From contig ARYC01000468.1 of the NCBI GenBank assembly GCA_000711775.1, positions 62,001 through 126,000 on the forward strand: a stretch of DNA of 64,000 bases. The letters are read 5' to 3'. Under the pieces are notes generated by a model. That model saw only the letters and a program-made list of their open reading frames with translations, ran no database searches and was not told the DNA's origin. Below are positions 1 through 13,183 of the stretch, piece after piece. The number at the start of each line of letters is the position of its first letter. The first letter of the stretch is position 1. The stretch is from Oxytricha trifallax. Its lineage: Eukaryota; Ciliophora; Spirotrichea; Sporadotrichida; Oxytrichidae. The position numbers and the translations under genes were made by a program.

Positions 1-3000
1 AGACCAAGAATTGCAAAATCTCAAAGATCAAATGGTTGCCATGGAGGAATAGCTCAAAGAATACCAAAACCTAGTCAACTCTTAAAAACACTAATAAGAA
101 TCATCTTAAAAATTAATATAAGAGCAGATGCAAAAATTGTCATAAATTGAGGAGGAGAAAAAAGATGCATAAAATGATAGCAAAAACATATTTGAGAAGT
201 ATTAAGATAATAGTTATCAACATTAGCAAAACAGTAATCTGTATATAATTATTAGTATAATGATTAGGGTGATTAGAAATCTTTTTCCTTATGTTTCTAT
301 ACTAAATTGGTAATATTGTGGTTATTAAAATAGTAATCCTTTACCGCAATATAAATATATGAATAATTCTAGTAGCTTGCCTATCCCTAAACTAGGCAGG
401 GATTTCTATAACTCAATAACAAATAATTCATCTTCAAACTCCCTGAACCCCCTCTTCGACAAGAAATTTGTCAATAATGCTTTAAATAATTAAATGAACG
501 ATAGTTCTTAATAGCAATAATTTAACAAACCACCAGAAGTAACTTGCTTAATTAATGATTATCAAATGATTATATATTTACTATATGAAATTGTTTGTAG
601 TTTATGACATTATGAGAGATGTATCAATATTTATATTATTAATTGTACGCTAATTAATTATATAAAAACTTGCTTGAAATGCTACCCAGAAGACTTTAAC
701 ATTAGAAATCAGAAAATTTGCTTTTGTATTACTTGTATAAGACAATTAACTTAAAATAATGAACCCTTCTCTTTGCCAATTGATTGCAAAAATGAATGTG
801 AAGAAGTTATAGAAGTGAGATTCACAATATTATTTTTTGGGAAATTTTAAAAGAAATTAATGTGAAATACTTTGGAAATTACATAAAAATATCATACCAA
901 TATTTTTAAGAATTAATGTTTTTTTATTAGATTCATCTGCTAATGTTTAAATTATGAAAAATGAAGAAATAGATTCAATCCACAAAGTTTATATCAGAAG
1001 TTTTAAATTGACAACAAATAATCTCAAACCTTTATTTCACATGGTTTATTCTAAAAATAATTAGACAACAAATTTTTTACACATTGAGTTGATAATATTC
1101 ACTTATTCATTTATAGTTAAATTTGAATTTAAATTAAAATAGATAAAAATGTCTTTTCATTAAACATAAAATTTGAATCAAAGCCAATTGCCGCGTCTCT
1201 ATCATTTAGACATCAAAGAGGTAGTTATTGCTTGCACTAAATATTCATCATAAAATAATATAAATTTATTGGAAACTTATATTAACTCTAATTTTTTTCT
1301 ATAGACTTCTTATAACTTTCAAGTATGGATTGAGAATGAGGAGGGTTTGGAGAATTTAATTATTGTAGTAAACAAAGCTCAAGATAGAAATAGTAATCCA
1401 ATCAAAATTTAAAATAATTTTATTCTTATTAATTGTTATACAGATCAGTGGAAGGGAACATTTTCAAGTGAATTGATTCAAACCAGTTCCATTAAATCAG
1501 GATTGCAATAAAACATTCAAGGTTTTTATGAAATGATTTTATAAGTGCTCTTGAATAGGCCTGAAAACATCTTGATTGATCTTTTATCGTAAGAATAGAG
1601 AAATTTATAATGAAAATTCTACATATAGATAAGAAGAGCTGATAGAACGTAGGAAGTAGAAACTAAATTAATCTCACTACTCATAAAACATTAAAATAAA
1701 TTATTTGATAATAAAAACTTTATAATGATTCATAAGAATAAAACTTGTTAGATATTTAACTTTTTTTTATTAAAATAAAACCCAAATCTGTAAAATTCTT
1801 CATCAATGAACTAGTCACTAGCTTAAAGTCTCTTACTACCCCAACGTTATTACCTAATTTTGAGTTTTTTCGCATCAAATGGGTGTAAATATGACTATCC
1901 CTTTCCTTTGCAATATTTGAATTTATATGAAGAATTACAGAAAACTAAGATGGCTTTGATTGGTGAAATTTAGGATCTTAAATGTACATAGTCTTGCCAT
2001 CAGTAGGAAATTCATAATAAAAACGTAAAAAAAACACCTTTTGTTCAATTTGAGGTTTTATAAATAAATTACGGTCAATTAGATGAAATTTTTCCCTAAT
2101 TTTTTATCGAAGAAAATTCTCTCAGAAAATGAACAATTAAAATCACAATTCTTATTCTTAAGGTAGATGCAAGATATCTATGCGAAATATATGAATACAT
2201 AAGCTTATCTAAAAGATGTTTAATCACAAGTGAATAATTGTAGGAGAGATTTATAGTAAAAAGATCAAACTTTAAAACAACAGCTTAAAGAAATTAGTTT
2301 ATTAATTTAAAATGGTAATATAATTTACTTAAATTAGCTTAGATAAGAATTTTTCTCATTAAAAATAATTTAGATTACTATTTTATAGTTTAAATGGTGT
2401 TTATTATCAATTTCATAAGATTATAAAATTCTTTTTAATCCTTTTTATCATCTTTTTTATAAATTAATTAGTTAGCAGTTTCACTTAGAAAAGACTTAAA
2501 ATTAAGCCGCTTACAAGAAGCAAATAAAATCTCTAGAGCAATATCACATTTAAATTGATGAAAGCTTAAAGGAACAAAAGAAGCTAAAATTGAAGATAAA
2601 TTAAACTGAAAATGAATTGCAAATGTCTATTAATAATCTTGGGACTCTTTCTAAGAAATATGGAAGTAATTCTCAAAGTTAATTCAATTAATTTTAATAG
2701 TTAAATCCCATATACTAAGACCGCTCTATCTGTAGATATATTATGATACCCTATATTTATTAATAAGCCCAAATTTTTTAATATAACTTGCTTTTATTAA
2801 TAAATTAAAATCAAAGTCACAGTAATCTAAATTAATCAGAGTAAAATTGTGATATTTCAAAGGAAAGAAAAAACGTTCACTAAACCAAACAATTTTACAA
2901 AAAAGTAAGCAGAAACAATAGCTTCTCAAGCCCTAATATCACAAAGCAGTCATTGAATTAAAGCGCTCACTCGAGAGATAATTCCTTCAATAGTAGTTAG

Positions 3001-4881
3001 AGAAATCTAAGCAAAAATAATTAGAGTAGATCGAATAACTACCTTCAATAATCTAATACATATTATATGCAATCGTTAAAAATTATGGTATAAATAAATA
3101 TATAGAAAAAATTCAATTTCAATATTTGAAATTTAAATTTGTGAAAAAATCTAATGAACGCAAGAAATCTGTGTAAGCTTTGCCATCTCCAAAGTATAGA
3201 CCAGCTATTAATAATCAAAATTCAGGGAGGAAATTTAATTAAAATTCTGGAAGAAAAGGTAATAGTAACCAATAATCTCCAGCAAATATTAAAATAAAAA
3301 ATAGCAACCAAATTATTTATAAATGAAATATGGTTAATAATCATTATATTAATAAATAAGAACATAGGAAGTTAAAGTTTTATGAATAACAAAAACAGAT
3401 TGAATGAAAGCAGTTAATCAATCTAAAGTCTTAAAAGTGATAGAAGTTACAACAACAATAGTGCTTCAAAGTAGAGAAATCGAAATATATCTCTCATTTT
3501 ATTTTAAATATTGTTTTCATAGTTTTCCATTTTCATTTTTAAAGGAAATGGTAGTTTGCAGAAGTCTCCATCAGCAGGTTTAAATCGCTTCCAAAGACAG
3601 CAACAATTACTAAATCAGCAGAAAAGAAGTTCCTCTAGACAAGGGAGTTCAGCGAAAAAGAAGCCTGCAAATAGCAGCTTTTCAAGGGATTACACCTAAA
3701 ATTCTATAGTTTAAAATTCAACTCATAATTAGAAAAGTAGCAACAATAGTAATATAGGAAACATTCAAGTCTTAAATTAAGAGGAGACTTTTCAGCTTAA
3801 GAGATAAAACTTCACAAATTTGAGAAATGATGAATTTTAAGACAATGAACCCAGATAGATTAATTAGAGAGTTTTAGATAATCATTAGCAATCTATCTCA
3901 CAATCACAGCAAAGCTTAATGAAACTATCAATTGACTCATTTAGTCAGGAATCATTCATGCAAGGTGTCTAAAATCTAGAAAATTAAAACAATGAGAGCA
4001 GATTGAACTAAACTCAGAATAGTATTGCCTGCTAAAACTTCAGCATGCTCTAAAGCAACAAAGAAAATATACCTATAAGAATTCCCTAGGATAACTTAAA
4101 AGCCTAAAATTTTGGCAATTAATCTACTGAAAATCAATTTTTGGATTAATAGTAGATTAGTCGATATCAAATTCAAAAGCAATAGCTCTAAAATTCTCAT
4201 TAAAATGAAGTCAATTCTTCTAATTATGGAATTAATTCGTAATAACAATAGAATGTGATGACGATGACCAGTAAACCACCACTTATTGTAGAAATACATT
4301 TGAATTTGGAAAATTAATTATAATTAAATTAATAATAAATCAAAATCGTGGCAGTTAAAGTTGTCCAATTTAAACGATCTTGGGCTCATTCGATAGAGAA
4401 TTCAAAATTAGCTGGACTTTACTATTGGCGGTACTATTTTATCGCATCCCTGGAGCGAGATAACTTCACTTTAATTAAACTTATCTAAATTCATTAAATT
4501 ATGCCCTCACATTAAAGTGAAGTTATCTCTGTCCAGGGATGCGATAAAATAGTACCGCCTTTAATAAAGTCCAGCTAATTTTGAATTCTCTATCGAATGA
4601 GCCCTAGATCATTTAGATTGGCCAACTTTAACTGCCACGATTTTGATTTATTATTAATTTAATTATAATTAATTTTCCAAATTCAAATGTATTTCTACAA
4701 TATTAATCACAGCTTGAAAAATTCCCAATCAAATTAAAGTTTGCAAATGTCTACAATGAGTTAATAAAACTCCAATAGATAGTCTTTCTAAAGTAATCAA
4801 AGCTAACTTCACTCAAGTTCTTCAATTAATAAAATCAATAAGTAAAACTATGATTATATCTAAGAATTCATATAAATAAAG
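1..4881 (+). CDS. Q-rich coiled-coil protein, 5' end outside window
   Basis: With TAA/TAG read as Gln, the window opens inside a gene that runs in blocks to TGA at 4879-4881. The first block (from base 2) is heptad-like coiled coil (DQELQNLKDQMVAMEEQLKE). Further coiled-coil blocks lie near 1870-2330, 2490-2740 and 2940-3060. The region 3540-4880 is low-complexity S/N/Q/K (for example SLKSDRSYNNNSASKQRNR near 3420). A block near 1310-1600 (FWIENEEGLENLIIVVNKAQ) is globular but not recognised, and a Cys-rich stretch lies near 670-770. AT-rich gaps between blocks (about 240-310, 560-650, 800-1190, 1620-1860, 2320-2480, 3310-3380) are probable IESs or introns. A 415-bp palindrome interrupts the last block. 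The blocks suggest a cytoskeletal or centrosomal-type scaffold, but no family is recognised. Confidence 0.7.
4286..4700. mobile_element. Palindromic (foldback) MITE inside the coiled-coil gene
   Basis: Two arms of 190 bp (4286-4475 and 4511-4700) are reverse complements with only scattered mismatches, around a 35-bp loop. TA flanks both ends (4284-4285 and 4701-4702), as in Tc1/mariner-type target duplications. The surrounding TATT repeats (4284-4287 and 4701-4704) also fit an IES pointer: keeping one copy joins CCA CCA CTT ATT AAT CAC in the reading frame of the host gene. So it looks like a recent non-autonomous DNA transposon that is removed as an IES. No coding capacity was seen in the arms. 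Confidence 0.85.
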
Positions 4882-5717
4882 TGAATATATGATATTTATT
4901 CTTTATTTGAAGTTCTTAACTAAACTTATCAATAAACTCTCAAACTCCATCATAGCACAATTTAGCATAAAGTTAAAAGAATCAGTCAGGGTTTAATGTT
5001 AGCGACATTGACCAGAGATACAATAATTTGTTGTCATTGTTGAGAAGTGCAAAGAACTAATAATGAATTATTCTATCAATAATTTTAAATTAATTTACTA
5101 AATTTGAATGATAATGCAATAAATAATAAAATCAATATATTGAAAATATTTAATGTAAAAAAATATAATCCTCGTTCTTATCAAATGTTTTATAGTAGTT
5201 ATGAAATTATATTTTAAATCAGTAATTAGTTCTGTTTGGGGTAACACCTGGTGTGAAAAAGCCACCATGAAAGCTCTAACCTACTCTGTTATTAATTAAA
5301 TATAAATATCTTAATTAATTTAAACTTGTTGAATAGTTTCTGTGATTAGAAAATACTATAGATATAATTAAATTTTTATTTGAAGTTATTCGACATCTTT
5401 GAATTGGGTCTCGATGACATTCTCAGATTACTTCCGTTTAATTTTATACTTATATGTAAAGATATTATTCAAATTTTTAATCAATTACAAATTAACAATT
5501 ACAGTATCTAAAAATAATTTAATTGTAGGCTATTAACAGACATAGCTGAGCTATTCCTAATGTGATGAGTTTAAGAATTTGTAGTATGTGAAACATTAGA
5601 AAATTATGATTATTTTTCCAAACCACCCCCAGTACCTGTATTAATCATCCTTGCTCTATCCTTTTAATATCTTTATAATATTTATGAATGAAATCTAATA
5701 AATTTATTATAAATATT
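4882..5717. other. Convergent intergenic region
   Basis: AT-rich spacer between the convergent 3' ends of the coiled-coil gene (+) and the disordered-protein gene (-). No convincing ORF, RNA gene or repeat was seen. Macronuclear telomere-addition sites for both genes may fall here, but no sequence signal identifies them. Confidence 0.5.
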
Positions 5718-8700
5718 TCAATACTATAAATATCTCGTACTTGAACTTCTAAGCTAAGATCTAGTGATTGCCAAATTGCTCTATATTGGTGTCGTATTTA
5801 CATTGAAAAGCATAAACGATTTATTTGTCGATGTATGATTATTATGAATAATACTGTTCTCTTCTTTTCTGTTTTTATGAAATATATTAAAGGTTTTCCT
5901 GCTTGATTCCTATGCAGTACTAAGCCCACTCTGAACTTTACCCAAACCTGCTAGTAAATTCTAAGTTTTATGATGATTTTTCGTTTAATCCTATGATTTT
6001 TCCTATAATTTTTAATCATTTAAGTTCATGCTCTGATTTGCTAGTAACTTCGATGTCATGACACTTTCATTAATTTAACTTGTGCTTAAATCCTGGATGG
6101 CTTGAGAGCTTTACTTGAGTTTATTGAAACTTACTTTATTTTAAGTATTTTTAGCAAAAGTAGATGTAGTAGAGGAAATATGGTTAAGTTAGTCGTCTTG
6201 TAAGGGAGGGAGGATGCTTTAATCAGATTGTTTGTTGAAGTAATCGCGAAGTGATAGCCCATTTAGATATGCTTGAGTGTCCCAATGAGGAATCCCCTTG
6301 AACCTTTGTTTTTTGAAAATAAAATCTTTTTAGAGAATTAATATTTCAGATTTTTCTTAATTATTGTTTTACTTTTACATTAAAAATGCTTAAATTATAA
6401 ACAAATAGTATATGGTTTTTATTCAATTATTAGGATATATAAATTGAGAAACTCTTTATATTCAGAAAAGTCCTTTTATGATGTAAATTAAATGCGAAAA
6501 ATTATTATCAATTAATTAAATCTTTTTTAATTTTATAGAAAATAGTTATGTTATTTTAATTTTTTAAAACTAAATAATAATCTCATTTATATAAAAGAAG
6601 GGGGTCTCTTTCATTACTCTTGAGTATTGATATTTAATAGTGATGATTTATTGCTAGATTTTATTAAACTTGATTGTTATATGAATGGGTTTACTTTCTC
6701 TTTACTTTGCAACTGTTATTGTTGTTACTTTTTAGCATTATTGTTTTTAGTTGAACTTGCTAAACTTATTTATTTAGTAGTTGTACCACCTCCAAGAGTT
6801 ATTGTGTCTTTATTGCTCAATGTATAATCATTTTCCAATTAAATATTTTTCTAGGTTAAATCCTAATTTAATGGCCCAAACTATAAACTAGAGTTTGAAG
6901 GCAGAAGAGGAGATAATGAGACGTCTTGTTTTCTATTCTTGTCATGAGGTAATTCAACATACTCTTAAGCCTTATTATCTGTGGAATCTGAACTAAAGTC
7001 TTTATGTGAGACTCTCATTTAAGAGCCTTATTCACGCAATAACTACTCTTATAGCATGAGCTTTTTAAGTTTTGCTTCTCTCTATTAAGTATCAAGACTA
7101 CCATTGAATGATCTGTTTGATGCTCTCCTAAACACACTCATATTTCTCTTAAGCATCTCATCATATTTCTTGTCTAATCTCTGTTTATATTGCCTTTTGT
7201 GAGAGGGCATACTCATAAGCGAGTAATTTTGGAAAGATTATCTATTTATACTAAACTCAGTTTAATTTTCAAGAACTGTTTAGTTAGGTAATATGTCTGA
7301 TGCAATTTCCATGATGTTTGCTAAATTGCTCTGGAAAATTTCTGTCTTACGTTTAGAATTCATTCTTTGGTACATATTGCCATAGTCTGAGCTTAGCATG
7401 CAAAATATTTTATAAACTATAAGAAAAATAGCATGTCTTCATTCTTATTGTGCGTGTATCTTACAGAAAACTGTTGCTATCGTAAATTCTTAATGTCTTC
7501 AGGCATTTTTTCTGCAAATCCAAAAATTTCAATCTCTGCTCCCTAACCTGCATTTAAATCAAATGAAGATTCCTTTCTGTTATTAATCAAGCTTGAGAAA
7601 CCCTCAAAACTTAATGCATTAAATGTAGCCTAATTTATTGAATCTTCTCTCTTTACAAGTGGGCCATTGACATGAATCTATGTTTAAATTTACCCTTATT
7701 TCATTAGATAGATAGGCGTGTCCAAGAATCCATCTCGCTCTCCTTGTATCGTATTTGCTGCATTTGCAAAATTATCATAAGAGCTTTGAGATTCAGCATT
7801 AGAAGGAGCCATATGTAAATTTTAGGTTATATCGTTGTTAAGTGCTTAAACTTGAGGAGGTTAACCGTTAACAGTGTTACCGTGTATTTTGCTAATCACT
7901 CGTGTTGTGGGTGTCTTACTAGTGTTTCTATTTGGCATTTGACTTAGATTTCTTGTCACAATGAAATCACCATTAAGTAAAACAAAAATACAATAATTTT
8001 AAGAAATTCAAATTAAATGATTTTGAATTAGAGCTATCTTAATTTAGGTTTATGTTTGTGAAGTCCAATAATGTTTGCTTTAAAAATTAATTGTGAAACT
8101 TCTATGAAGAAGATTTTTTCCTAATCATTCTCTCACGATTTCTATATATAACTTTACTACCAAACATGCTTTATGAAGATTATAAGTTTTACTCCTATAA
8201 TTAATTTAGCAAAGGTTCCTCGTTTATCGATTTGCTCTTAATAGCACTTATGTTATTTTGCTTGATTATCATTTTTAAGGAGTTTGAAGTAGCAGATATA
8301 TTCTCGTTAACAAAATAGTCTCTTTATGTTAATGATTAGTGAACTTCGTTCATATAAAAATCAGCTTCATCCTCCTAAATAACGTTGATCTATGAATTGT
8401 TAAAAGATTTGGATATTTGAGGGCTCTTTCGTTATCTACTTGTACTTCTCTAAATCATATATAAAGTTTCATCCTGATTTTCATTGCCAGATAACATGAA
8501 GCTTTAATTGTTCACTTATAGCTAATTATTAGCCATTTATTAATTGAAATGCTTGAAATTCGATTGCATAGTATGTGATGACTCTGCATGTCCACTATCG
8601 AAAGACTCTCCCGTTTCTTCTCTAATATGCTCTAAAAGTACTACATCATGCTATTCCTAGTCAAGAGGTAAGTTTATCAATTCATTGGCCTGTTGTTAAG

Positions 8701-11700
8701 GAGTCAGTGTAATTTATATGGGGTTTGTGGGTGACTGCTGAAGAGAAGAGGGTAGAAGAGGACTTAAGCCTTGAGACAGAGATTTCTTACTCAACAAAAT
8801 GTTTTTCTTTTACATAGTATTGCTAGACTTATTGGAATTCTTATCATCTCTTAGCTTTTCAACAATGTTTTGGTCATTGTATTCTTTCGCATCTAGAGTA
8901 ATAACTTTATCTTTCAATTCCTCTTAATCTAAATATTGCAATAAAGATTCATCATCATCTGCAAACATGGGTGTTTATTATAATAATCCATTCGAATCTC
9001 TTGGCTATATTTATTCATCATTTTTATGAAAATCTTTCTTTATGTTTGCTAATTAGGCTTATTTGGATTAATTTTGGTTGTGATAGTATTTGCTTATTTG
9101 ATTGTTTTTTAGCTTTGGTATGTATAGACCTTAATTCATGTCCTAATTTTGATTGTTTAATATATCAATTTAGTAAGTTCTAACATGAATAGGGTTTGAA
9201 GTTTGTTTATCAAAAGAAATCTCATGATTTAAGTTAAAGTAGTTAGTCGGTGAGCTTACTCTTGTCAAATCTTTTAAACCTTAAATTTTTTATTGCAGTT
9301 TATGTTAAACTTGCTAATGAGCTTAAATTAAATTCCCTTTATGATTTTAAAATTCTTTTACTGTAAGTCTTTTATGCTTGGATGTGGAGATTATCCACAA
9401 GGGTTTGCTCTATTAGGATTTTGGTCTCTATTAAGATTTCTATTTATTTTGTTTTTGTTTTAAGATTTCATTATGTTGTATAATCTAAGTATCAGGCCTA
9501 TCATTGATAATTGCAGTTTCTCTAAGAGATGGAGAACTTAATTCATTTTGTGTATTGGAAAATTAATCATCATTTTATATCGAAGCATCTTTCTTGAGAG
9601 TGTTTTGAGATTATGCCAATAATGGCTTTATGATATTTTAAGAATCTTCATTTTAAAATCCATATCTATTGTAATGCAAGTGTTAATTACTGAGCATACT
9701 CCCTTGAACTGGAAAAGCTGAAAATGGTCTAAACTCATTAGTTTTCATCGAGTTCATAGAATTTATATGAATTAGATTTTTCAAGTCAATATTTTCTTGA
9801 TCTTGATGTCTAGGAGAATAAGAAGTGACGCTGCTATTTTCTGACTTATATTTGGATGCCTCAAAAGCTCCGCGTTTGATATTATTAGCATATTAAAGAG
9901 ATTAGTTGAGACCAAAGTTAGCTTGACCTTCTCTAGAATGCTTGTAATGTTTACTCAACCTCTTAAAAACTGTATATGTTGTCAAGTTTTAAGATTATCC
10001 TGATTTGCTTTAAATTTCTTGTGAATTTAAATAGTGTGTAAAGGTCTCTACATTTTGATTGTTTATGACTTTCTAATCAGGTTACAAAGCATCAATATGA
10101 AACTCTTTGACTTTTTCATGGTAGATAGGGTTTTCAATAACGTGTTCCACACTATGTCTTTAAATAGGAACATCCTTTTAAATTTTACCAAGACCTTACT
10201 TTCGCATCTCATTAAAGAAATGAAACATTAATGTCTTCTCAAAATCTCTACTTTGAACCTTTTTATCAAGATTACTACTTAGCTTGTTTCCTTAGATTGG
10301 ATGAATATTTTAACTCAAATGTCCCAACCCTTTCTATTTCATTACCTACTTATAACTCCCACTTGCCGCATGATTAGTTTTTAATAATTGTTTCTTGTAC
10401 ATTTTTTTCATTTTTCTAAATAGCTAGACTTCCTTGCCAGTAATTTCAAATGTCTCTTGGCCATCTTTTAGCTTCATAATGATCATATTTTCTTGGTTTA
10501 GTAGGGCTTAAGAATTTATTTTATAACTTTAACTCATATTGCTATCTCTTCTTTGTGAAAACTTTTGCATCTGACTCAAGGGTTGTATATTCTAATTAGT
10601 ACTAGTATTTTAATTAAGGCCATTTTCATATCTTTGTGAGACCATTGGAGATATCATGTCTGATGTAACTCCTGTTACCGAGAAGCCTTATAGAGAATCT
10701 TTTTACAAACTTGGTATTCTAAATTGAGGAGATCCCATAGCTCTTTAACTTAAATTTTCCTCGTTTTCTTCAATAAACATTATTTAATAACTTTCGTTAT
10801 ATGGGTCTTGCTATTAGTTTGAACTTTACTGGTAATTTGGTTGGGAGAGAACTCGATTTTTTAAATTAATGATAAAACTTAAATTTATATTTTAATCCGA
10901 TTGTGATGATGGTAAGCTCGTACAGGTGAACTGTTAATACCAGCGGGATTTTGTTTGATATCCTAGTTTCTAGTCTATTCTATAGATGAGGACTGATCCA
11001 AAATTAAGCTGCTTTTATTGCTTCTAAGTTCATTATCAAAGCTTTATCTCATTATAAGTGATGAATTTTTCCTCACTACATGCTTCTATATGCTCTATAT
11101 ACACAAAATTATGAATTGAAGAAATTGAACTTACAGTCATTTGTCTTATAGGTTGATTCTTAAGAAGTGGGTTTTAATTGAATCTATCGCTATTTTTGTA
11201 ATTAACAACTTATCTACCACTACTGTTTTTATTTGTGTTCTAACCACTCCCTCTATTCATTTAATATTGATTGCTGTTCCCATTATTTACATCCACTATA
11301 TTATAATTATGATTAATTTAGAGAAATTATGCAATAGTAAATTATCCATACCATTATAGTTGATAGCTTGCGTGCTATCTTTAGTCTTCACTTTTATATT
11401 GATATTTGAAATAGACTAAATTGGCTCATTCATGATTATTTATTTTGGTGAGTTTTAATTCAAAAATTATAATTCTTAATTAATTTTTAAGTCTATAGGA
11501 ATTTCATGTGTAGTATTTGGAAACTGCATAACAATATTAAAATTATACCTTATTAAAATTGAATATATTAATAATTTTATATAAAACTGTTAAACTCTTT
11601 GCTATTGAGTGTTGTGAAAGCTCATATTACTAAAATCATTCTTCTCTGAATTGATATTGACTTGTTGATTGTTTTTATTGTTGTTGAATGAAACATAATT

Positions 11701-11832
11701 ATTATTATTCATATTTACATCATTTTTATATATCAATTCAAAATTATCATTTTCTAATATTTAATCGCTTTATTGAATTTGATTGGTGTTAAAAGCTAAT
11801 GTTTGATGTGTATTAATAAATAATAATATCAT
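5718..11832 (-). CDS. Large Q/N/S-rich, mostly disordered protein
   Basis: Minus-strand frame with glutamine-coding TAA/TAG. The chosen start is ATG at 11832-11830 (MILLFINTHQTLAFNTN), followed by N/Q-rich sequence. Blocks continue through the region, for example MFADDDESLLQYLDQEELKD near 8970, down to TGA at 5720-5718. A TGA at 6613-6611 closes one block (SLLNINTQEQ). Coding sequence resumes at about 6334 (QRFKGIPHWDTQAYLNGLSL), so 6335-6610 is probably an IES; otherwise the protein ends at 6611. Another AT-rich gap lies near 11470-11590. The protein is hydrophilic and low complexity, with no recognised catalytic domain. It could be a phase-separating or scaffold protein. Exact joins are not resolved. 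Confidence 0.65.
6335..6610. other. Probable IES (or 3' boundary) in the disordered-protein gene
   Basis: This is an AT-rich block without a readable frame, between two minus-strand coding blocks of similar S/N/Q/K composition. The upstream block stops at TGA 6611-6613 just past the boundary, and the downstream block opens directly at about 6334. This pattern fits an internal eliminated sequence. I could not identify a unique pointer by eye. Confidence 0.45.
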
Positions 11833-11865
11833 TATGTTTATAATTTAATTCTTATAATTTTGGGG

Positions 11866-12419
11866 ACGATATCTGAACCAAAGATATTATTTTTAAAGTT
11901 TAAGCAAGTTCTCGTACCTACTCCGGGTCAAAAAAGGGTCATAAAATATTTTTGATTACTAGATCTATCTTGCTGAAAACACACAAACTGAGTATCAATT
12001 TTATTATAAAAATACAAAGATTTTTTTATTTTTTTCTACACTTAACACAATTAAAAACTATTCAAATTACTCAAACTCTTGTTAATAAACAACCTTACTC
12101 AGATAATTCTAATTTATATAACATTTATTATTTTAATTAAGCATTTTTTATCTAATAAGTTTACTTATTAACAAGAATTTGAGTAATTTAAATAGTTTGG
12201 AATTGTATTAAGTGAAGAAAAAAACTTATGAAAAAGTTAAAAACCTTTGTATTTTTATAATAAAATTGATACTCAGATTGTATGTTTTCAACAAGATAGA
12301 GAAATCTCTTGTAATTTATAATATTTTCATCGTGTTTTCTAACTCTTATTTGATCCAGAGTAGTTACGCCAACTTGCTTAAACTATATAAAAAAATATCT
12401 TTAGTTCAGATATTGTCGC
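11866..12419. mobile_element. Foldback element with CGATATCTGAAC-type ends
   Basis: Two long arms (about 11866-12115 and 12140-12419) are imperfect reverse complements almost to the centre, sharing for example TTTAAGCAAGTT and GAGTATCAATTTTATTATAA. The outer ends read (A)CGATATCTGAACC and its complement. The same terminal motif bounds a second foldback at 36490-37094, so these are two members of one family. It lies just upstream of the proposed start of the minus-strand gene at 11832 and may be removed as an IES or sit in spacer. Arms have diverged more than those of the 4286-4700 palindrome, so it is probably older. No ORF of interest. Confidence 0.75.
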
Positions 12420-13183
12420 TTTTGTTCAGATCCCCCAACTATAATTGTTTATAGATTATAAATTATTGATTAATATCATCATAATCTCTATGTATAATCT
12501 CTTCTTTTGCTTTACTATAATGTATAAGAATGTTAAATAAAGATATATTGTAAAATAATAATGACTTACATAACCGATGAATTCATTTTTTTCTGAAAGT
12601 TTTGTAAATTTATATGAATATATTCAGATAAATATAAATTTAAATTCTATAATTTTATTAATTCCTTATAATTAATTAATAAATAAGTCTTTCAATTAAA
12701 ACAATTAAATGATTCTTAGAAAATTAAATACTAGAATGAATATAGTCAAAATATAAGAGAAAAAAATAATTAATAAACAGGAAAAATATAATTGATATTA
12801 TCAAAGCTCTTTTAAATAGTAAATTTAATTAAAAAAAGTTAATATTCTCTCTTAAAATATTAACCTATTTTAAATTAAATAAGTTGTAAATAATGAAATA
12901 ATTAAATCGTAAAATTTAATAATTGATAAAAAAATGATTTTATTTTTTCCATAATCAGAAAAGATTTGAGATATCTTAATAAATTGAAAAAACCACAAAT
13001 ATCTAGTCATTTTCCAATTTGTAGAGTTTATTTTTATTGAAGATAAGTTAAAAATATTATTGTAATAGTCAGTAAATGACATTTAAAATAAGTAAAATAT
13101 ATTATATTTCATTATTTTTTAAAATATTTAATCTTTACAATAATTTTAGATAAATTTATAATTGAATAAAATATTTTATATAA
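12420..13183. other. AT-rich intergenic spacer
   Basis: Very AT-rich sequence between the foldback element and the proposed start of the TTLL gene. No credible ORF or RNA gene was seen. Promoter elements of the TTLL gene are presumably near its right end. Confidence 0.45.
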
